From: Mycolicibacter virginiensis
GTDB lineage: Bacteria > Actinomycetota > Actinomycetes > Mycobacteriales > Mycobacteriaceae
Length of the DNA stretch: 64,000 bases
Assembly (NCBI RefSeq): GCF_022374935.2
Contig: NZ_CP092430.2
Location: 4,898,001-4,962,000 of the forward strand
Direction of reading: 5' to 3'
The notes under the pieces were generated by a model. That model had not been told where the DNA came from. It saw nothing but the letters and a program-made list of their open reading frames with translations, and made no database searches. A program made the position numbers and the translations under genes. Positions 36,904 to 45,745 of the stretch are shown here, piece after piece. Numbering within the stretch: the first letter of the stretch is position 1; each line of letters starts with the position of its first letter.

Positions 36904-37321
36904 TGGCGGTACGGGCTCCGCTGCGTGCCGGCCGTCGACCGCGGGATCCCTTGGGCGGGCTCGCGAGGCCCAACACATATGACTTCACCAGGTGATTCCA
37001 GCTGCAGGTCCGGCACACCTCGACGACATACACCGAGAATTCCGAGAAGCGGGTGGCCAACAGGACCAGTTCCTCGGCGGAACGCGCCGAGCCCGAGACC
37101 GCACCCAGCTGGTCGCCGTATACCCACGACACTAGGGTGAGTGGCTCCTTGCGGCAGATGGGGCAGACCACCGCGCTGGCCTTGCCGTGGAACTTCGCGG
37201 CGCGCAGCAGATACGGGTTGGCGTCACACACCTCGGTGACCCCGGTACGCCCGGAGTAGACCTCGGCCAGCAGGGAACGGCGCCGGAGCGCGTAGTCCAC
37301 TACCTGTCGCTGCAATCGCAC
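36896..37321 (-). CDS. DUF5318 protein (Rv0049-like)
   Basis: 141 aa from GTG 37321, giving MRLQRQVVDYALRRRSLLAEV; the frame is open to 37348. Contains CDANPYLLRAAKFHG, CPICRKEPLTLVSWVYGDQLG and VCRTCSWNHLVKSYVLG. The CxxC pairs and the spacing suggest a zinc-ribbon-like fold. Small cytosolic actinobacterial protein of unknown function, always found next to ponA1 in mycobacteria as far as I recall. Its stop overlaps the GTG of the upstream ponA1 copy, indicating coupled translation and a possible functional link with cell-wall synthesis. Divergent from the Rv0048c-like gene across 112 bp. Confidence 0.85.
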   Translation of the reverse strand: MRLQRQVVDYALRRRSLLAEVYSGRTGVTEVCDANPYLLRAAKFHGKASAVVCPICRKEPLTLVSWVYGDQLGAVSGSARSAEELVLLATRFSEFSVYVVEVCRTCSWNHLVKSYVLGLASPPKGSRGRRPARSGARTASE

Positions 37322-37433
37322 GGTGACCAGAGTACGTCGGGTCCTCACCGGCGCTCGCGATCAACGCCCCCAACCGGCGCCAACCGGCGGATTCGCCGTC
37401 ACCACCGGGCAGCATTCTTTTACGATCGTCGCC

Positions 37434-38285
37434 GTGGCGACACGGCAGACCGCAGGCACGCGGGCCAAGGACAGCGACCGGGACGACGTCTGCCGGATCC
37501 TGGACAGCGCACTGGGCGAGGGGCAGGTGTCCAGCGCGGAGCACCAGGAGCGAATCAGCGCGGCCACCCGAGCCGTGACGCTGGGCGACCTGCATTCCCT
37601 GGTCGGCGACCTGCAGACCGAGACCGCGCCGGTCAAGCTGCCGACGTTGGGCAATCCCACGAAATTCGGCGTGCGCAGTGTCGCCCTCAAGGCACTGGGT
37701 GCACTGAGCACCGCGTTGGTGGCGGGCATGCTGCTCGGCTGGGCGATGTACGGAAACACCAGCTCCCCGCTGAGTTTCACCTCTGATCCCGGGGCGAAGC
37801 CGGACGGCGTCGCGCCGGTGGTGCTCACCCCACCACGACAGCTGCAGTCCCTGGGCGGTCTCACCGGCCTGCTCGAGCAGGCCCGCCAGAAGTTCGGCGA
37901 CACCATGGGCTACCGGCTGGTGGTCTATCCCGACTACGCATCACTGGATCGGCCCGACCCCGGCGAAGAGCGCCGCAAGCTGGACTACTCCTACCGTGGC
38001 GGCTGGGATGACCCGTCCACTTCGTCCAAGAGCAGTGACGATGTGCTGGTCGATCTGGGCGCATTCGACGTGAAGGCTGCGGTCGGGATCCTGCGGGGAG
38101 CTCCCGAGACGCTCGGGATCAAACCAGCCGACGTGAAAAGCACCTACCTGATCGTCGATCCGGCGCGGGATCCCACGACGCCGGGGGCTTTATCGCTGTC
38201 GGTGTATGTTTCCAGCGACTACGGCAGCGGCTACATCGCCTTCGCGGGCGACGGCACCGTCAAACGCATCAACTACCCGTCCTGA
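37434..38285 (+). CDS. DUF1707-domain membrane protein (Rv0048c-like)
   Basis: 283 aa from GTG 37434, giving MATRQTAGTRAKDSDRDDVC. The first 60 residues are a DUF1707-like domain (LDSALGEGQVSSAEHQERISAATRAVTLGDLHSLVGDLQ), common at the N-terminus of actinobacterial membrane proteins. One TM helix follows near residues 85-105 (ALSTALVAGMLLGWAMYG), then an extracytoplasmic domain of about 170 residues. That domain contains GYRLVVYPDYASLDRPD and LIVDPARDPTTPGALSLSVYVSS. Function unknown. It lies opposite the Rv0049-like gene and is followed by the tandem 57-bp repeats. Confidence 0.82.
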   Translation: MATRQTAGTRAKDSDRDDVCRILDSALGEGQVSSAEHQERISAATRAVTLGDLHSLVGDLQTETAPVKLPTLGNPTKFGVRSVALKALGALSTALVAGMLLGWAMYGNTSSPLSFTSDPGAKPDGVAPVVLTPPRQLQSLGGLTGLLEQARQKFGDTMGYRLVVYPDYASLDRPDPGEERRKLDYSYRGGWDDPSTSSKSSDDVLVDLGAFDVKAAVGILRGAPETLGIKPADVKSTYLIVDPARDPTTPGALSLSVYVSSDYGSGYIAFAGDGTVKRINYPS

Positions 38286-38415
38286 ACTGCGGGATTAATG
38301 CGGCGGTCCCAGCTTCACCTCTCCTGCGTCGAGCCTCGCTGAACTGCGGGATTAATGCGGCGGTCCCAGCTTCGCCTCGCCTGCGTCGAGCCTCGCTGAA
38401 CCGCGGGGTTAGTGC
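38283..38415. repeat. Tandem 57-bp repeats, two full units plus a partial third
   Basis: Units start at 38283 and 38340 (TGAACTGCGGGATTAATGCG) with exactly 57-bp periodicity. A partial third unit starts at 38397 (TGAACCGCGGGGTTAGTGCG). Shared core: GCGGCGGTCCCAGCTTC and GCGTCGAGCCTCGC. The first unit includes the TGA of the preceding gene. A further diverged copy is at 30184-30250. In the 240-bp gap before padR nothing else is evident except the ribosome site. Confidence 0.85.
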
Positions 38416-38525
38416 GACTGAACACCTGGCGAACAATAGCCACTTGGGCGCAGTTATATCGGCGCGATACTATGGCGCGAACCGTCGACCGGTCGTAGCT
38501 ACACCATCTTGAGGAGGTGACTGGA

Positions 38526-39065
38526 GTGCTTGAGCTCGCCATTTTGGGCTTGTTGCTCGAGTCGCCGATGCACGGCTACGAGCTCCGGAAGCGGTTGACC
38601 GGTCTGCTGGGTGCGTTCCGGGCGTTCTCCTACGGTTCGCTGTATCCCGCACTGCGGCGCATGCAGCTGGCCGGCGTGATCGCCGAGGACGCCGCGCCGA
38701 CGGGGACCCCGGTGCGCCGGGCCCGCCGGGTGTACCGGCTGACCGACGCCGGCCGTCAGCGATTCAACGAGCTGGTGTCCGACACCGGCCCGCAGAACTA
38801 CACCGACGACGGCTTCGGAGTCCACCTGGCGTTCTTCAACCGCACCCCGGCCGAGGCTCGGATGCGGATCCTCGAAGGCCGCCGCCGGCAGGTGGAAGAA
38901 CGCCGGGAAGGCCTGCGCAACGCGGTGGCACGGGCCAGCAACTCGTTGGACCGCTATACCCGCCAGCTGCACCAGCTCGGACTGGAGTCCAGCGAGCGGG
39001 AGGTCAATTGGCTCAACGAGCTGATCGCGGCCGAGCGCGCATCGAACCGGGCCGAACAACCCTGA
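38526..39065 (+). CDS. PadR-family transcriptional regulator (Rv0047c-like)
   Basis: 179 aa from GTG 38526, chosen because AGGAGGTGA lies seven bases upstream and the start [20 protein letters not shown] is the family norm. The N-terminal winged helix includes [20 protein letters not shown] and [14 protein letters not shown]. The C-terminal half is helical and charged (Vtr-type dimerisation domain). It sits 79 bp upstream of ino1, as in M. tuberculosis where Rv0047c is next to ino1. Regulation of ino1 or itself by this protein is an inference. PadR proteins usually respond to small aromatic or drug-like ligands. Confidence 0.9.
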   Translation: MLELAILGLLLESPMHGYELRKRLTGLLGAFRAFSYGSLYPALRRMQLAGVIAEDAAPTGTPVRRARRVYRLTDAGRQRFNELVSDTGPQNYTDDGFGVHLAFFNRTPAEARMRILEGRRRQVEERREGLRNAVARASNSLDRYTRQLHQLGLESSEREVNWLNELIAAERASNRAEQP

Positions 39066-39144
39066 TCCTGCATACGGACGCGGGCATCGGGGAACCACAA
39101 CACAGCACGTCAGCAGTGAAAGCAGAAAAAGGAGAGCGTCGAAA

Positions 39145-40236
39145 ATGACTGAGCAAACGACGGATGTGCGGGTCGCCATTGTCGGCGTCGGCAACTGCGC
39201 GTCCTCGCTGGTCCAAGGCGTCCAGTACTACCAGAACGCCGATGACACCTCCACGGTCCCCGGCCTGATGCACGTGCGCTTCGGCCCGTACCACGTCCGC
39301 GACGTCAAGTTCGTCGCCGCGTTCGACGTGGACGCCAAGAAGGTCGGCTTCGACCTGTCCGAGGCCATCTTCGCCTCGGAGAACAACACCATCAAGATCG
39401 CTGACGTGCCGCCGACCAACGTCATCGTGCAGCGCGGCCCGACCCTGGACGGCATCGGCAAGTACTACGCCGAGACCATCGAGGTTTCCGACGCCGAGGC
39501 CGTGGACGTGGTCGCCGCGCTGCGCGAGGCCAAGGTCGACGTGCTGGTCTCCTACCTGCCGGTGGGTTCGGAAGAGGCCGACAAGTTCTACGCCCAGTGC
39601 GCCATCGACGCAGGCGTCGCATTCGTCAACGCGCTGCCGGTGTTCATCGCCTCCGACCCGGTGTGGGCCAAGAAGTTCGCCGACGCCGGCGTGCCGATCG
39701 TCGGCGACGACATCAAGAGCCAGGTGGGCGCCACCATCACCCACCGTGTGATGGCCAAGCTGTTCGAGGACCGCGGGGTCACCCTCGACCGCACCTACCA
39801 GCTCAACGTCGGCGGCAACATGGACTTCAAGAACATGCTCGAGCGTGAGCGGCTGGAGTCCAAGAAGGTCTCCAAGACCCAGGCCGTCACCTCTAACCTG
39901 ACCGGCTCGCTGGCCGGCAAGGTCGAGGACAAGAACGTCCACATCGGACCAAGCGACCACGTCGCCTGGCTCGACGACCGCAAGTGGGCCTACGTGCGGC
40001 TGGAAGGCCGCGCCTTCGGTGACGCACCGCTGAACCTGGAGTACAAGCTCGAGGTGTGGGACTCGCCGAACTCGGCCGGCATCATCATCGACGCGGTGCG
40101 TGCCGCCAAGATCGCCAAGGACCGCGGCATCGGCGGACCGATCCTGCCGGCATCGGCGTACCTGATGAAGAGCCCGCCCAAGCAGCTCGCTGACGACGTC
40201 GCGCGCGCCCAGCTCGAGGAATTCATCGTCGGCTAG
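39145..40236 (+). CDS. ino1: Myo-inositol-3-phosphate synthase
   Basis: 363 aa, close to the mycobacterial enzyme (about 367). Begins with the NAD-binding [18 protein letters not shown] after a short lead. Key blocks are [48 protein letters not shown] and [13 protein letters not shown]. Converts glucose 6-phosphate to inositol 3-phosphate, the first committed step to phosphatidylinositol, PIMs, mycothiol and LAM. Preceded by AGGAGAG and separated from padR by 79 bp. Followed after 20 bp by an alpha/beta hydrolase gene. Cytosolic. Confidence 0.97.
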   Translation: MTEQTTDVRVAIVGVGNCASSLVQGVQYYQNADDTSTVPGLMHVRFGPYHVRDVKFVAAFDVDAKKVGFDLSEAIFASENNTIKIADVPPTNVIVQRGPTLDGIGKYYAETIEVSDAEAVDVVAALREAKVDVLVSYLPVGSEEADKFYAQCAIDAGVAFVNALPVFIASDPVWAKKFADAGVPIVGDDIKSQVGATITHRVMAKLFEDRGVTLDRTYQLNVGGNMDFKNMLERERLESKKVSKTQAVTSNLTGSLAGKVEDKNVHIGPSDHVAWLDDRKWAYVRLEGRAFGDAPLNLEYKLEVWDSPNSAGIIIDAVRAAKIAKDRGIGGPILPASAYLMKSPPKQLADDVARAQLEEFIVG

Positions 40237-40256
40237 ACGCCGACTCTGCGCCGGAA

Positions 40257-41141
40257 ATGACTGACGACGAGCTGGCCGGCCTCTCGGAGTTCGCCCTCTT
40301 GGGGGGCAACGCCGAGCAGGCCGGTCTGGCCGGTCCATTGCCCGATGTGGAGCGGATCGAGACCGGCGAAGTCAGTGCACTGCGCTGGGGTTCGGCACCG
40401 CCGCGGGTGGTGTTCCTGCATGGCGGCGCGCAGAACGCTCACACCTGGGACACCGTCATCCTCGGGCTCGGCGAGCCCGCGCTGGCGGTGGACCTGCCCG
40501 GCCATGGCCGTTCGGCGTGGCGCGAGGACGGCGACTACTCACCGCAGCGCAATGCCGCCACCCTGGCGCCCGTGCTGCAGGAGCTGGCACCGGATGCCGA
40601 GTTGGTAGTCGGCATGTCCCTGGGCGGGCTGACCGCGATCCGCCTGGCGGCCACCGCCGGCGAGCTGGTGCGCCGATTGGCGATTGTGGATGTGACGCCA
40701 TCGGCGTTGCAGCGCCATGCCGAGATGAGTGCCGCCGACCGCGGGACCGTGTCATTGGCCCAAGGCGACCGGACCTTCCCCGATTTCGAGTCGCTGTTGG
40801 CCGTCACCGCCGCCGCCGCACCGCACCGGGATCAGGAGTCGCTGCGACGCGGGCTGCTCCACAACACCCGCCGGTTGCCGGACGGCAGCTGGACCTGGCG
40901 CTACGACACCATCCGCTCCGTCGGCGACTTCACCGAACTGTGGACCGATGTCTCGGCGATCACCGCGCCCACCACCTTGATCCGCGGCGGCGATTCGTTC
41001 TTCGTGACCGCCGACGACGTCGCCGAGTACACGCAACGCTCGCCGGGGCTGACCACCCACGTGGTGGACGGCGCCGGACACTCCGTGCAAAGTGATCGGC
41101 CTCGCGTGCTGGTCGAGCTGCTTCGCATGACCCTCGCCTGA
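40257..41141 (+). CDS. Alpha/beta hydrolase (Rv0045c-like)
   Basis: 294 aa from ATG 40257. Contains oxyanion block VVFLHGGAQNAHTWDTVI, GHGRS, the nucleophile elbow VVGMSLGGLTAIRL, and the late GAGHSVQSDRP carrying the catalytic His. No signal peptide, so cytosolic. In M. tuberculosis Rv0045c is an esterase with preference for short or branched acyl esters; the length and neighbourhood (next to ino1) agree. It follows ino1 by 20 bp and may be cotranscribed. Natural substrate unknown. Confidence 0.9.
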   Translation: MTDDELAGLSEFALLGGNAEQAGLAGPLPDVERIETGEVSALRWGSAPPRVVFLHGGAQNAHTWDTVILGLGEPALAVDLPGHGRSAWREDGDYSPQRNAATLAPVLQELAPDAELVVGMSLGGLTAIRLAATAGELVRRLAIVDVTPSALQRHAEMSAADRGTVSLAQGDRTFPDFESLLAVTAAAAPHRDQESLRRGLLHNTRRLPDGSWTWRYDTIRSVGDFTELWTDVSAITAPTTLIRGGDSFFVTADDVAEYTQRSPGLTTHVVDGAGHSVQSDRPRVLVELLRMTLA

Positions 41142-41204
41142 AACCCCATCAACCCGTCGGTCCACTCGCCTGATACCCGGCAATTCCGGGGATAAGGTGG
41201 CGAG

Positions 41205-42002
41205 ATGGCCCGGCCCATCCGCATCGCCGTCCAACTGCAGCCCCAACACGCGGCGCACTACGGCGCCATCCGCGACGCGGTCCGGCGTTGCGAAGACACC
41301 GGTGTCGACATCGCCTTCAACTGGGACCACTTCTTCCCGCTCTACGGCGACCGCGACGGACCGCACTTCGAATGCTGGACCATGCTGGCCGCCTGGGCCG
41401 AGCAGACCTCGCGCATCCAGATCGGCGCGCTGGTGTCGTGTAACTCCTATCGCAACCCGGAGCTGCTCGCCGACATGGCCCGCACCGTCGACCACATTGG
41501 CGACGGCCGGCTGATCCTGGGCATCGGTTCGGGCTGGAAGCACCGGGACTACCGAGAATACGGCTACGAGTTCGGGACCGCAGGCAGCCGCCTCGACGAC
41601 CTGGCCGGCGCACTGCCGCGCATCAAAAGCCGCCTGGCCCAGCTCAATCCGCCACCCACCCGGGCGATGCCGCTGTTGATCGGCGGCGGCGGGGAGCGCA
41701 AGACCCTGCGCCTGGTCGCCGAACACGCCGACATGTGGCACAGCTTCGCCGACGCCGACAGCTACCCGCACAAGGCCGCCGTGCTCGCCGAGCACTGCGC
41801 CGCCGTCGGGCGAGACCCCGCCACGATCGAACACTCCGCGGCGCTGGGCGGCGACCAGACGCGCGGCAGCGTGGCCGAGTTACTCGCCGAGGCGGATGCG
41901 TTGACGCGCCTGGGGGTGAGCCTGCTGACCATCGGCAGCAGCGGACCCGACTACGACCTGTCCGCCGCCGAGGCGCTGTGCCGATGGCGCGACCAGCAAT
42001 AA
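41205..42002 (+). CDS. LLM-class F420-dependent oxidoreductase (Rv0044c-like)
   Basis: 265 aa from ATG 41205. TIM-barrel luciferase-like monooxygenase family: FNWDHFFPLYGDRDGPHFECW, the conserved ALVSCNSYRNPELLADMARTVDHI block, and ILGIGSGWKHRDYREYG. The last matches the typical LGIGaGW motif. Such mycobacterial proteins use F420 to oxidise or reduce small organic substrates; the substrate is unknown. The C-terminus overlaps the next gene by about 19-25 bp. In M. tuberculosis Rv0044c occupies the same place next to Rv0045c. Confidence 0.9.
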   Translation: MARPIRIAVQLQPQHAAHYGAIRDAVRRCEDTGVDIAFNWDHFFPLYGDRDGPHFECWTMLAAWAEQTSRIQIGALVSCNSYRNPELLADMARTVDHIGDGRLILGIGSGWKHRDYREYGYEFGTAGSRLDDLAGALPRIKSRLAQLNPPPTRAMPLLIGGGGERKTLRLVAEHADMWHSFADADSYPHKAAVLAEHCAAVGRDPATIEHSAALGGDQTRGSVAELLAEADALTRLGVSLLTIGSSGPDYDLSAAEALCRWRDQQ

Positions 42003-43765
42003 GGCTCGCGGCGTTCATCGCCACCTGCCTGATCGTGTGCGGTCTGGCGGCGGTGCCGCCGGCCGGGGCCGCCCCGGACCTGTGCACCCCGCCCGGGGAG
42101 CAGGCCGCCGTCGCGCTGCCGGTCAAACTGGCCAACGCCAAGCGGCCACGCGAGGACAAATACACCACGGCCGGCGTCGAACCGCTCAGTTCGATTGATG
42201 TGACCAAGCTCGGGCTGGGCACCCCGGGTGTGCTGACGGTCGGCACGCTGACCGAAAGCCCCCCGACGAACTGCATCAACGCCAAAGGCCGCTACAGCGG
42301 GTTCGACAATGAACTGCTGCGGGCCATCGCCAAGAAACTGGGCCTACGAGTCCACTTCGTCGGCACCGACTTCTTCGGCCTGCTGGCCCAAGTGGAATCG
42401 GGACGTTTCGACGTCGGGTCGGCATCGATCAACGCCACCGACGAGCGGCGCCGCACCGTCGGCTTCACCAACGGCTACGACTTCGGCTACATGGCCCTGG
42501 TGGTCCCGGCCGGATCCGGGATCACCGGATACGACTCCCTGACCAGCGGGCAGCGCATCGCGGTGGTCCAGGGCACCGTCGAAGACGCCTACGTCGTCGA
42601 CACCCTGGAAGTCGAACCGGTGCGGTTCCCCGACTCGATCACGCTGTACGCCAGCCTGAAAAGCCGCCAGGTGGACGCGTGGGTGGCGCCGTCGCTCACC
42701 GCACTGAACCTGCTGAAGCCCGGCGATCCGGCGCAGATCGTGAGCTATACCTTCAGCCCGGCCGGCTTCGAGGCCTACGCGGTGGCCAAGGGCAACCAGG
42801 CGCTGATCTCGGCGCTGAACTCCGGCCTGGACGCGGTCATCGAAGACGGCACCTGGCCGCAGCTGTTCACCGACTGGGTGCCGCGGCCGTTGCCGCCGGA
42901 CTGGCAGCCGGGTTCCAAGTCGGCGGCCACCCCGCATCTGCCGGACTTCGCCGCGATCGCGGCGCGGCATCACCGGCTCGAGTCAGAGCCGTACACGCCC
43001 AAATCCACGCTGGCGCAGCTCCGCGACTCCTTCTTCGACTGGCACTTGTACCGGCGCGCGCTGCCGGACCTGCTCAAGACCGGTCTGCCCAACACGCTGC
43101 TGCTGACGGTGAGCGGTGGCGCCATCGGCTTGGTGGCGGGGCTGGGTCTGGCCGTGGCCGGACTCTCGCGCACCCGATGGCTGCGCTGGCCGGCGCGGAT
43201 CTACACCGACATCTTCCGGGGACTGCCCGAGGTGCTGATCATCCTGCTGATCGGCCTGGCGGTCGGGCCGCTGGTGGGCGGGCTGACACACAACAACCCG
43301 TACCCGTTGGGGATCGCGGCGCTGGGGCTGACCGCGGCGGCCTATATCGGGGAGATCTTGCGCTCGGGCATCCAGAGCGTGGAGTCCGGCCAGCTGGAGG
43401 CCTCGCGCGCACTGGGTTTCGGCTACCCGGCGGCGATGCGCCTGGTGGTGATCCCGCAGGGCATCCGGCGAGTACTGCCGGCGCTGGTCAACCAGTTCAT
43501 CGCTCTGCTGAAGGCATCGGCGCTGCTGTACTTCCTCGGTCTGGTCGCCGGTCAGCGGGAGCTTTTCCAGGTGGGCCGCGACTTCAACGCCCAGACCGGC
43601 AGCCTCTCCCCCCTGGTGGCCGCCGGCGTCCTCTATCTGGCCCTGACCATTCCGCTGACACACCTGGTCAACTTCGTCGATCATCGGTTGCGGCGCGGCC
43701 GGCCCGCCGAAGCCGACGATTTCGTCGAGCTGAGCCCGGCGATCTCCAGTCAGGAGATGACGTGA
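41984..43765 (+). CDS. Amino-acid-type ABC transporter: fused substrate-binding protein and permease
   Basis: 593 aa from ATG 41984 (GTG 41978 also in frame). GAGG about ten bases upstream favours the ATG. A signal peptide (to about PAGAAPD) precedes a type 3 periplasmic binding domain, about residues 75-320. That domain contains GRYSGFDNELLRAIAKKLG, FDVGSASINATDERR and VVQGTVEDAYV. It is fused to a His/Glu/Gln/Arg-type permease domain, about residues 360-570, with TGLPNTLLLTVSGG, RGLPEVLIILLIGLAVG and the ATPase-coupling EASRALGFGYPAAM. Polar amino acids are the likely substrate. The stop overlaps the ATPase gene by four bases. M. tuberculosis has a GntR gene (Rv0043c) here instead. Confidence 0.92.
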   Translation: MARPAIRLAAFIATCLIVCGLAAVPPAGAAPDLCTPPGEQAAVALPVKLANAKRPREDKYTTAGVEPLSSIDVTKLGLGTPGVLTVGTLTESPPTNCINAKGRYSGFDNELLRAIAKKLGLRVHFVGTDFFGLLAQVESGRFDVGSASINATDERRRTVGFTNGYDFGYMALVVPAGSGITGYDSLTSGQRIAVVQGTVEDAYVVDTLEVEPVRFPDSITLYASLKSRQVDAWVAPSLTALNLLKPGDPAQIVSYTFSPAGFEAYAVAKGNQALISALNSGLDAVIEDGTWPQLFTDWVPRPLPPDWQPGSKSAATPHLPDFAAIAARHHRLESEPYTPKSTLAQLRDSFFDWHLYRRALPDLLKTGLPNTLLLTVSGGAIGLVAGLGLAVAGLSRTRWLRWPARIYTDIFRGLPEVLIILLIGLAVGPLVGGLTHNNPYPLGIAALGLTAAAYIGEILRSGIQSVESGQLEASRALGFGYPAAMRLVVIPQGIRRVLPALVNQFIALLKASALLYFLGLVAGQRELFQVGRDFNAQTGSLSPLVAAGVLYLALTIPLTHLVNFVDHRLRRGRPAEADDFVELSPAISSQEMT

Positions 43766-44508
43766 CAGCGCCGTCGGACCGCGAGCCGGTGTCGTTGGCG
43801 GCCAAGGGGATTCAGTTGTCCTTCGGCAAACATCAGGTGCTGCGCGGGGTCGACCTCGACGTGCCGGCGGGCGCCACCGCCGCGGTGATCGGTCCCTCCG
43901 GCTCGGGTAAGTCGACGATGCTGCGCACCTTGAACCGGCTCCACGAACCCGACGCAGGCGATGTCCTGCTGGGTGGCCGATCGGTGCTGGCCGACGACCC
44001 CGACGAGCTGCGCCAGCGGATCGGGATGGTGTTCCAGCATTTCAATCTGTTCCCGCACCGCAGCGTGCTGGACAACATCACGCTGGCTCCGCGCAAGCTG
44101 CGCGGGATGTCCGACGACGCGGCCCGCGAGCTCGCGCTGGGCCTGCTGGACCGCGTCGGGCTGAAGAACAAGGCCGCCTCGCGCCCGTCGGCGCTCTCCG
44201 GCGGCCAGCAACAACGGGTGGCGATCGCCCGGGCGCTGGCGATGCAGCCGCAGGTGATGCTTTTCGACGAGGCCACCTCGGCGCTGGACCCGGAGTTGGT
44301 CAAGGGGATCCTGGCGTTGATCGCCGAACTCGGCGCCGACGGCATGACGATGGTCGTGGTCACCCATGAGATGGGCTTCGCCCGCTCCGCGTCGGACACG
44401 GTGGTCTTCATGGACCGGGGCAGGGTCGTGGAGTCCGGCCCGCCGGATCAGCTGTTCGACAACGCAGCGACGGAGCGGCTGCAGAAGTTCCTGTCCCAAG
44501 TGTTGTGA
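43762..44508 (+). CDS. glnQ: Amino-acid ABC transporter ATP-binding protein (GlnQ-like)
   Basis: 248 aa from GTG 43762, in a GTGA overlap with the permease stop. Walker A GPSGSGKSTMLR, Q-loop MVFQHFNLFPH, signature LSGGQQQRVAIARAL, Walker B VMLFDEATSALD and H-loop VVVTHEMGFA are all complete. The HFNLFPH motif is typical of polar amino-acid importers. Partner of the fused binding-protein/permease encoded immediately upstream. Followed by a 58-bp gap and marR. Confidence 0.95.
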   Translation: MTAPSDREPVSLAAKGIQLSFGKHQVLRGVDLDVPAGATAAVIGPSGSGKSTMLRTLNRLHEPDAGDVLLGGRSVLADDPDELRQRIGMVFQHFNLFPHRSVLDNITLAPRKLRGMSDDAARELALGLLDRVGLKNKAASRPSALSGGQQQRVAIARALAMQPQVMLFDEATSALDPELVKGILALIAELGADGMTMVVVTHEMGFARSASDTVVFMDRGRVVESGPPDQLFDNAATERLQKFLSQVL

Positions 44509-44566
44509 CAGCAACCTTCGCAGACCTATCACCCCTCGTGGGGACCGCCGGTTAGACTGGCGAACT

Positions 44567-45079
44567 ATGACGGAGAGCACTGCCGATACGCCGCAGGTGA
44601 CGGCGATCGCGGAAGGCTTGCACCGCTCGCTGTCCAAACTCTTTTCGATACTGCGGCGCGGCGACATCAGCAGAGGCACGCCGACCGGCGAGTTGACCCT
44701 GGCTCAGCTGTCGATCCTGATCACGCTGCTGAATCGCGGCCCCATCCGCATGACCGAGCTGGCCGCTCACGAACGGGTCCGCACCCCCACCACCACGGTG
44801 GCGATCCGCCGCCTGGAGAAGATCGGCCTGGTCAAGCGCAGCCGGGATCCGTCCGATCTGCGGGCGGTGCTGGTTGACATCACCCCCGAAGGCCTGGCCA
44901 GCCACCGCGAGTCGCTGGCAAACCGGCACGCCGCGCTGGCGGCGATGCTGAGCAAGCTCAGCCAGGAAGACCTGGACACCCTGACCCGGGCGCTCGAGCC
45001 CCTGGAGCGCCTGGCCACCTGTGACGGTGTCGAACCGGCAGCCGCCGGCGATGCGGGCTGCCCCATGGATTGCGGTTGA
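44567..45079 (+). CDS. MarR-family transcriptional regulator (Rv0042c-like)
   Basis: 170 aa from ATG 44567. Winged-helix core: LTLAQLSILITLLNRGPIRM, TELAAHERVRTPTTTVAIRRL (recognition helix) and LVKRSRDPSDLRAVLVDITPEG (wing). The C-terminal tail has Cys residues (ATCDGVEPAAAGDAGCPMDCG), an unusual short Cys-rich end that could sense redox or metal; this is speculative. Homologous in context to Rv0042c. The stop overlaps the ATG of the SDR gene (TGATG), so it may coregulate or autoregulate with that enzyme. Confidence 0.88.
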   Translation: MTESTADTPQVTAIAEGLHRSLSKLFSILRRGDISRGTPTGELTLAQLSILITLLNRGPIRMTELAAHERVRTPTTTVAIRRLEKIGLVKRSRDPSDLRAVLVDITPEGLASHRESLANRHAALAAMLSKLSQEDLDTLTRALEPLERLATCDGVEPAAAGDAGCPMDCG

Positions 45080-45744
45080 TGCCGACTGCTCTGATCACCG
45101 GAGCCGGCGGCGGTATCGGTTCGGCGATAGCGGCGGCATTGGCGCCCACCCACACCCTATTGCTCGCCGGTCGGCCATCAGCGCGTCTCGACGCGGTGGC
45201 CGAAAGGCTCGGTGCCACCACCTGGCCGCTCGACCTGGCCGACATCGACGGGATCGACGCAGCCACCGAGATCGTCGACGAACTCGACGTCTTGGTGCAC
45301 AACGCCGGGGTGATGCTGCCGGGTGCTGCCGGCGAGTCCTATATCGAGGAGTGGCGGGCCACGTTCGAGGTGAACGTATTCGGTGCGGTGGCCCTGACCC
45401 TGGCTCTGTTACCCGCGTTGCGGGCGGCCCGCGGGCAGGTGGTCTTCATCAACTCCGGTGCCGGACACCGGGTTTCCCCGGGAATGGCGTCGTATTCGGC
45501 GAGCAAGTTCGCGCTGCGGGCGTTCGCGGATTCACTGCGCAGTGACGAGCCGGCACTACGGGTCACCACCGTGTACCCGGGCCGGGTCGACACCGACATG
45601 CAGCAAGACCTGGTCGCCTATGAGGGCGGCGAGTACGACCCGGCCCGCTTCCTGCGTCCCGACACCGTGGCCGAAGTGGTGGCCGCCGCGATACGCACAC
45701 CCGCCGAGGCACAGCTGCAAGAAGTGGTGATCCGGCCGCGCTGA
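45079..45744 (+). CDS. Short-chain dehydrogenase/reductase
   Basis: 221 aa from ATG 45079. Cofactor motif TGAGGGIGSAIAAAL, then LLAGRPSARLDAVAER (an Arg suggesting NADP preference), DVLVHNAGVM and the catalytic Tyr-Lys in SYSASKFALRAFADSL. NSGAGHRVSPG supplies the Ser. Ends after the substrate-binding region near VYPGRVDTDMQ. Classical SDR of slightly short length. Substrate unknown. Translationally coupled to the marR gene by a one-base overlap and convergent with the cyclase gene (stops one base apart). Confidence 0.88.
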   Translation: MPTALITGAGGGIGSAIAAALAPTHTLLLAGRPSARLDAVAERLGATTWPLDLADIDGIDAATEIVDELDVLVHNAGVMLPGAAGESYIEEWRATFEVNVFGAVALTLALLPALRAARGQVVFINSGAGHRVSPGMASYSASKFALRAFADSLRSDEPALRVTTVYPGRVDTDMQQDLVAYEGGEYDPARFLRPDTVAEVVAAAIRTPAEAQLQEVVIRPR

Positions 45745-45745
45745 G

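Noticed and set aside
39013..40338. 441-codon minus-strand reading frame antisense to ino1
   Set aside because: ino1 on the plus strand is unmistakable; the antisense frame has the Gly/Val/Leu/Asp pattern of a shadow.
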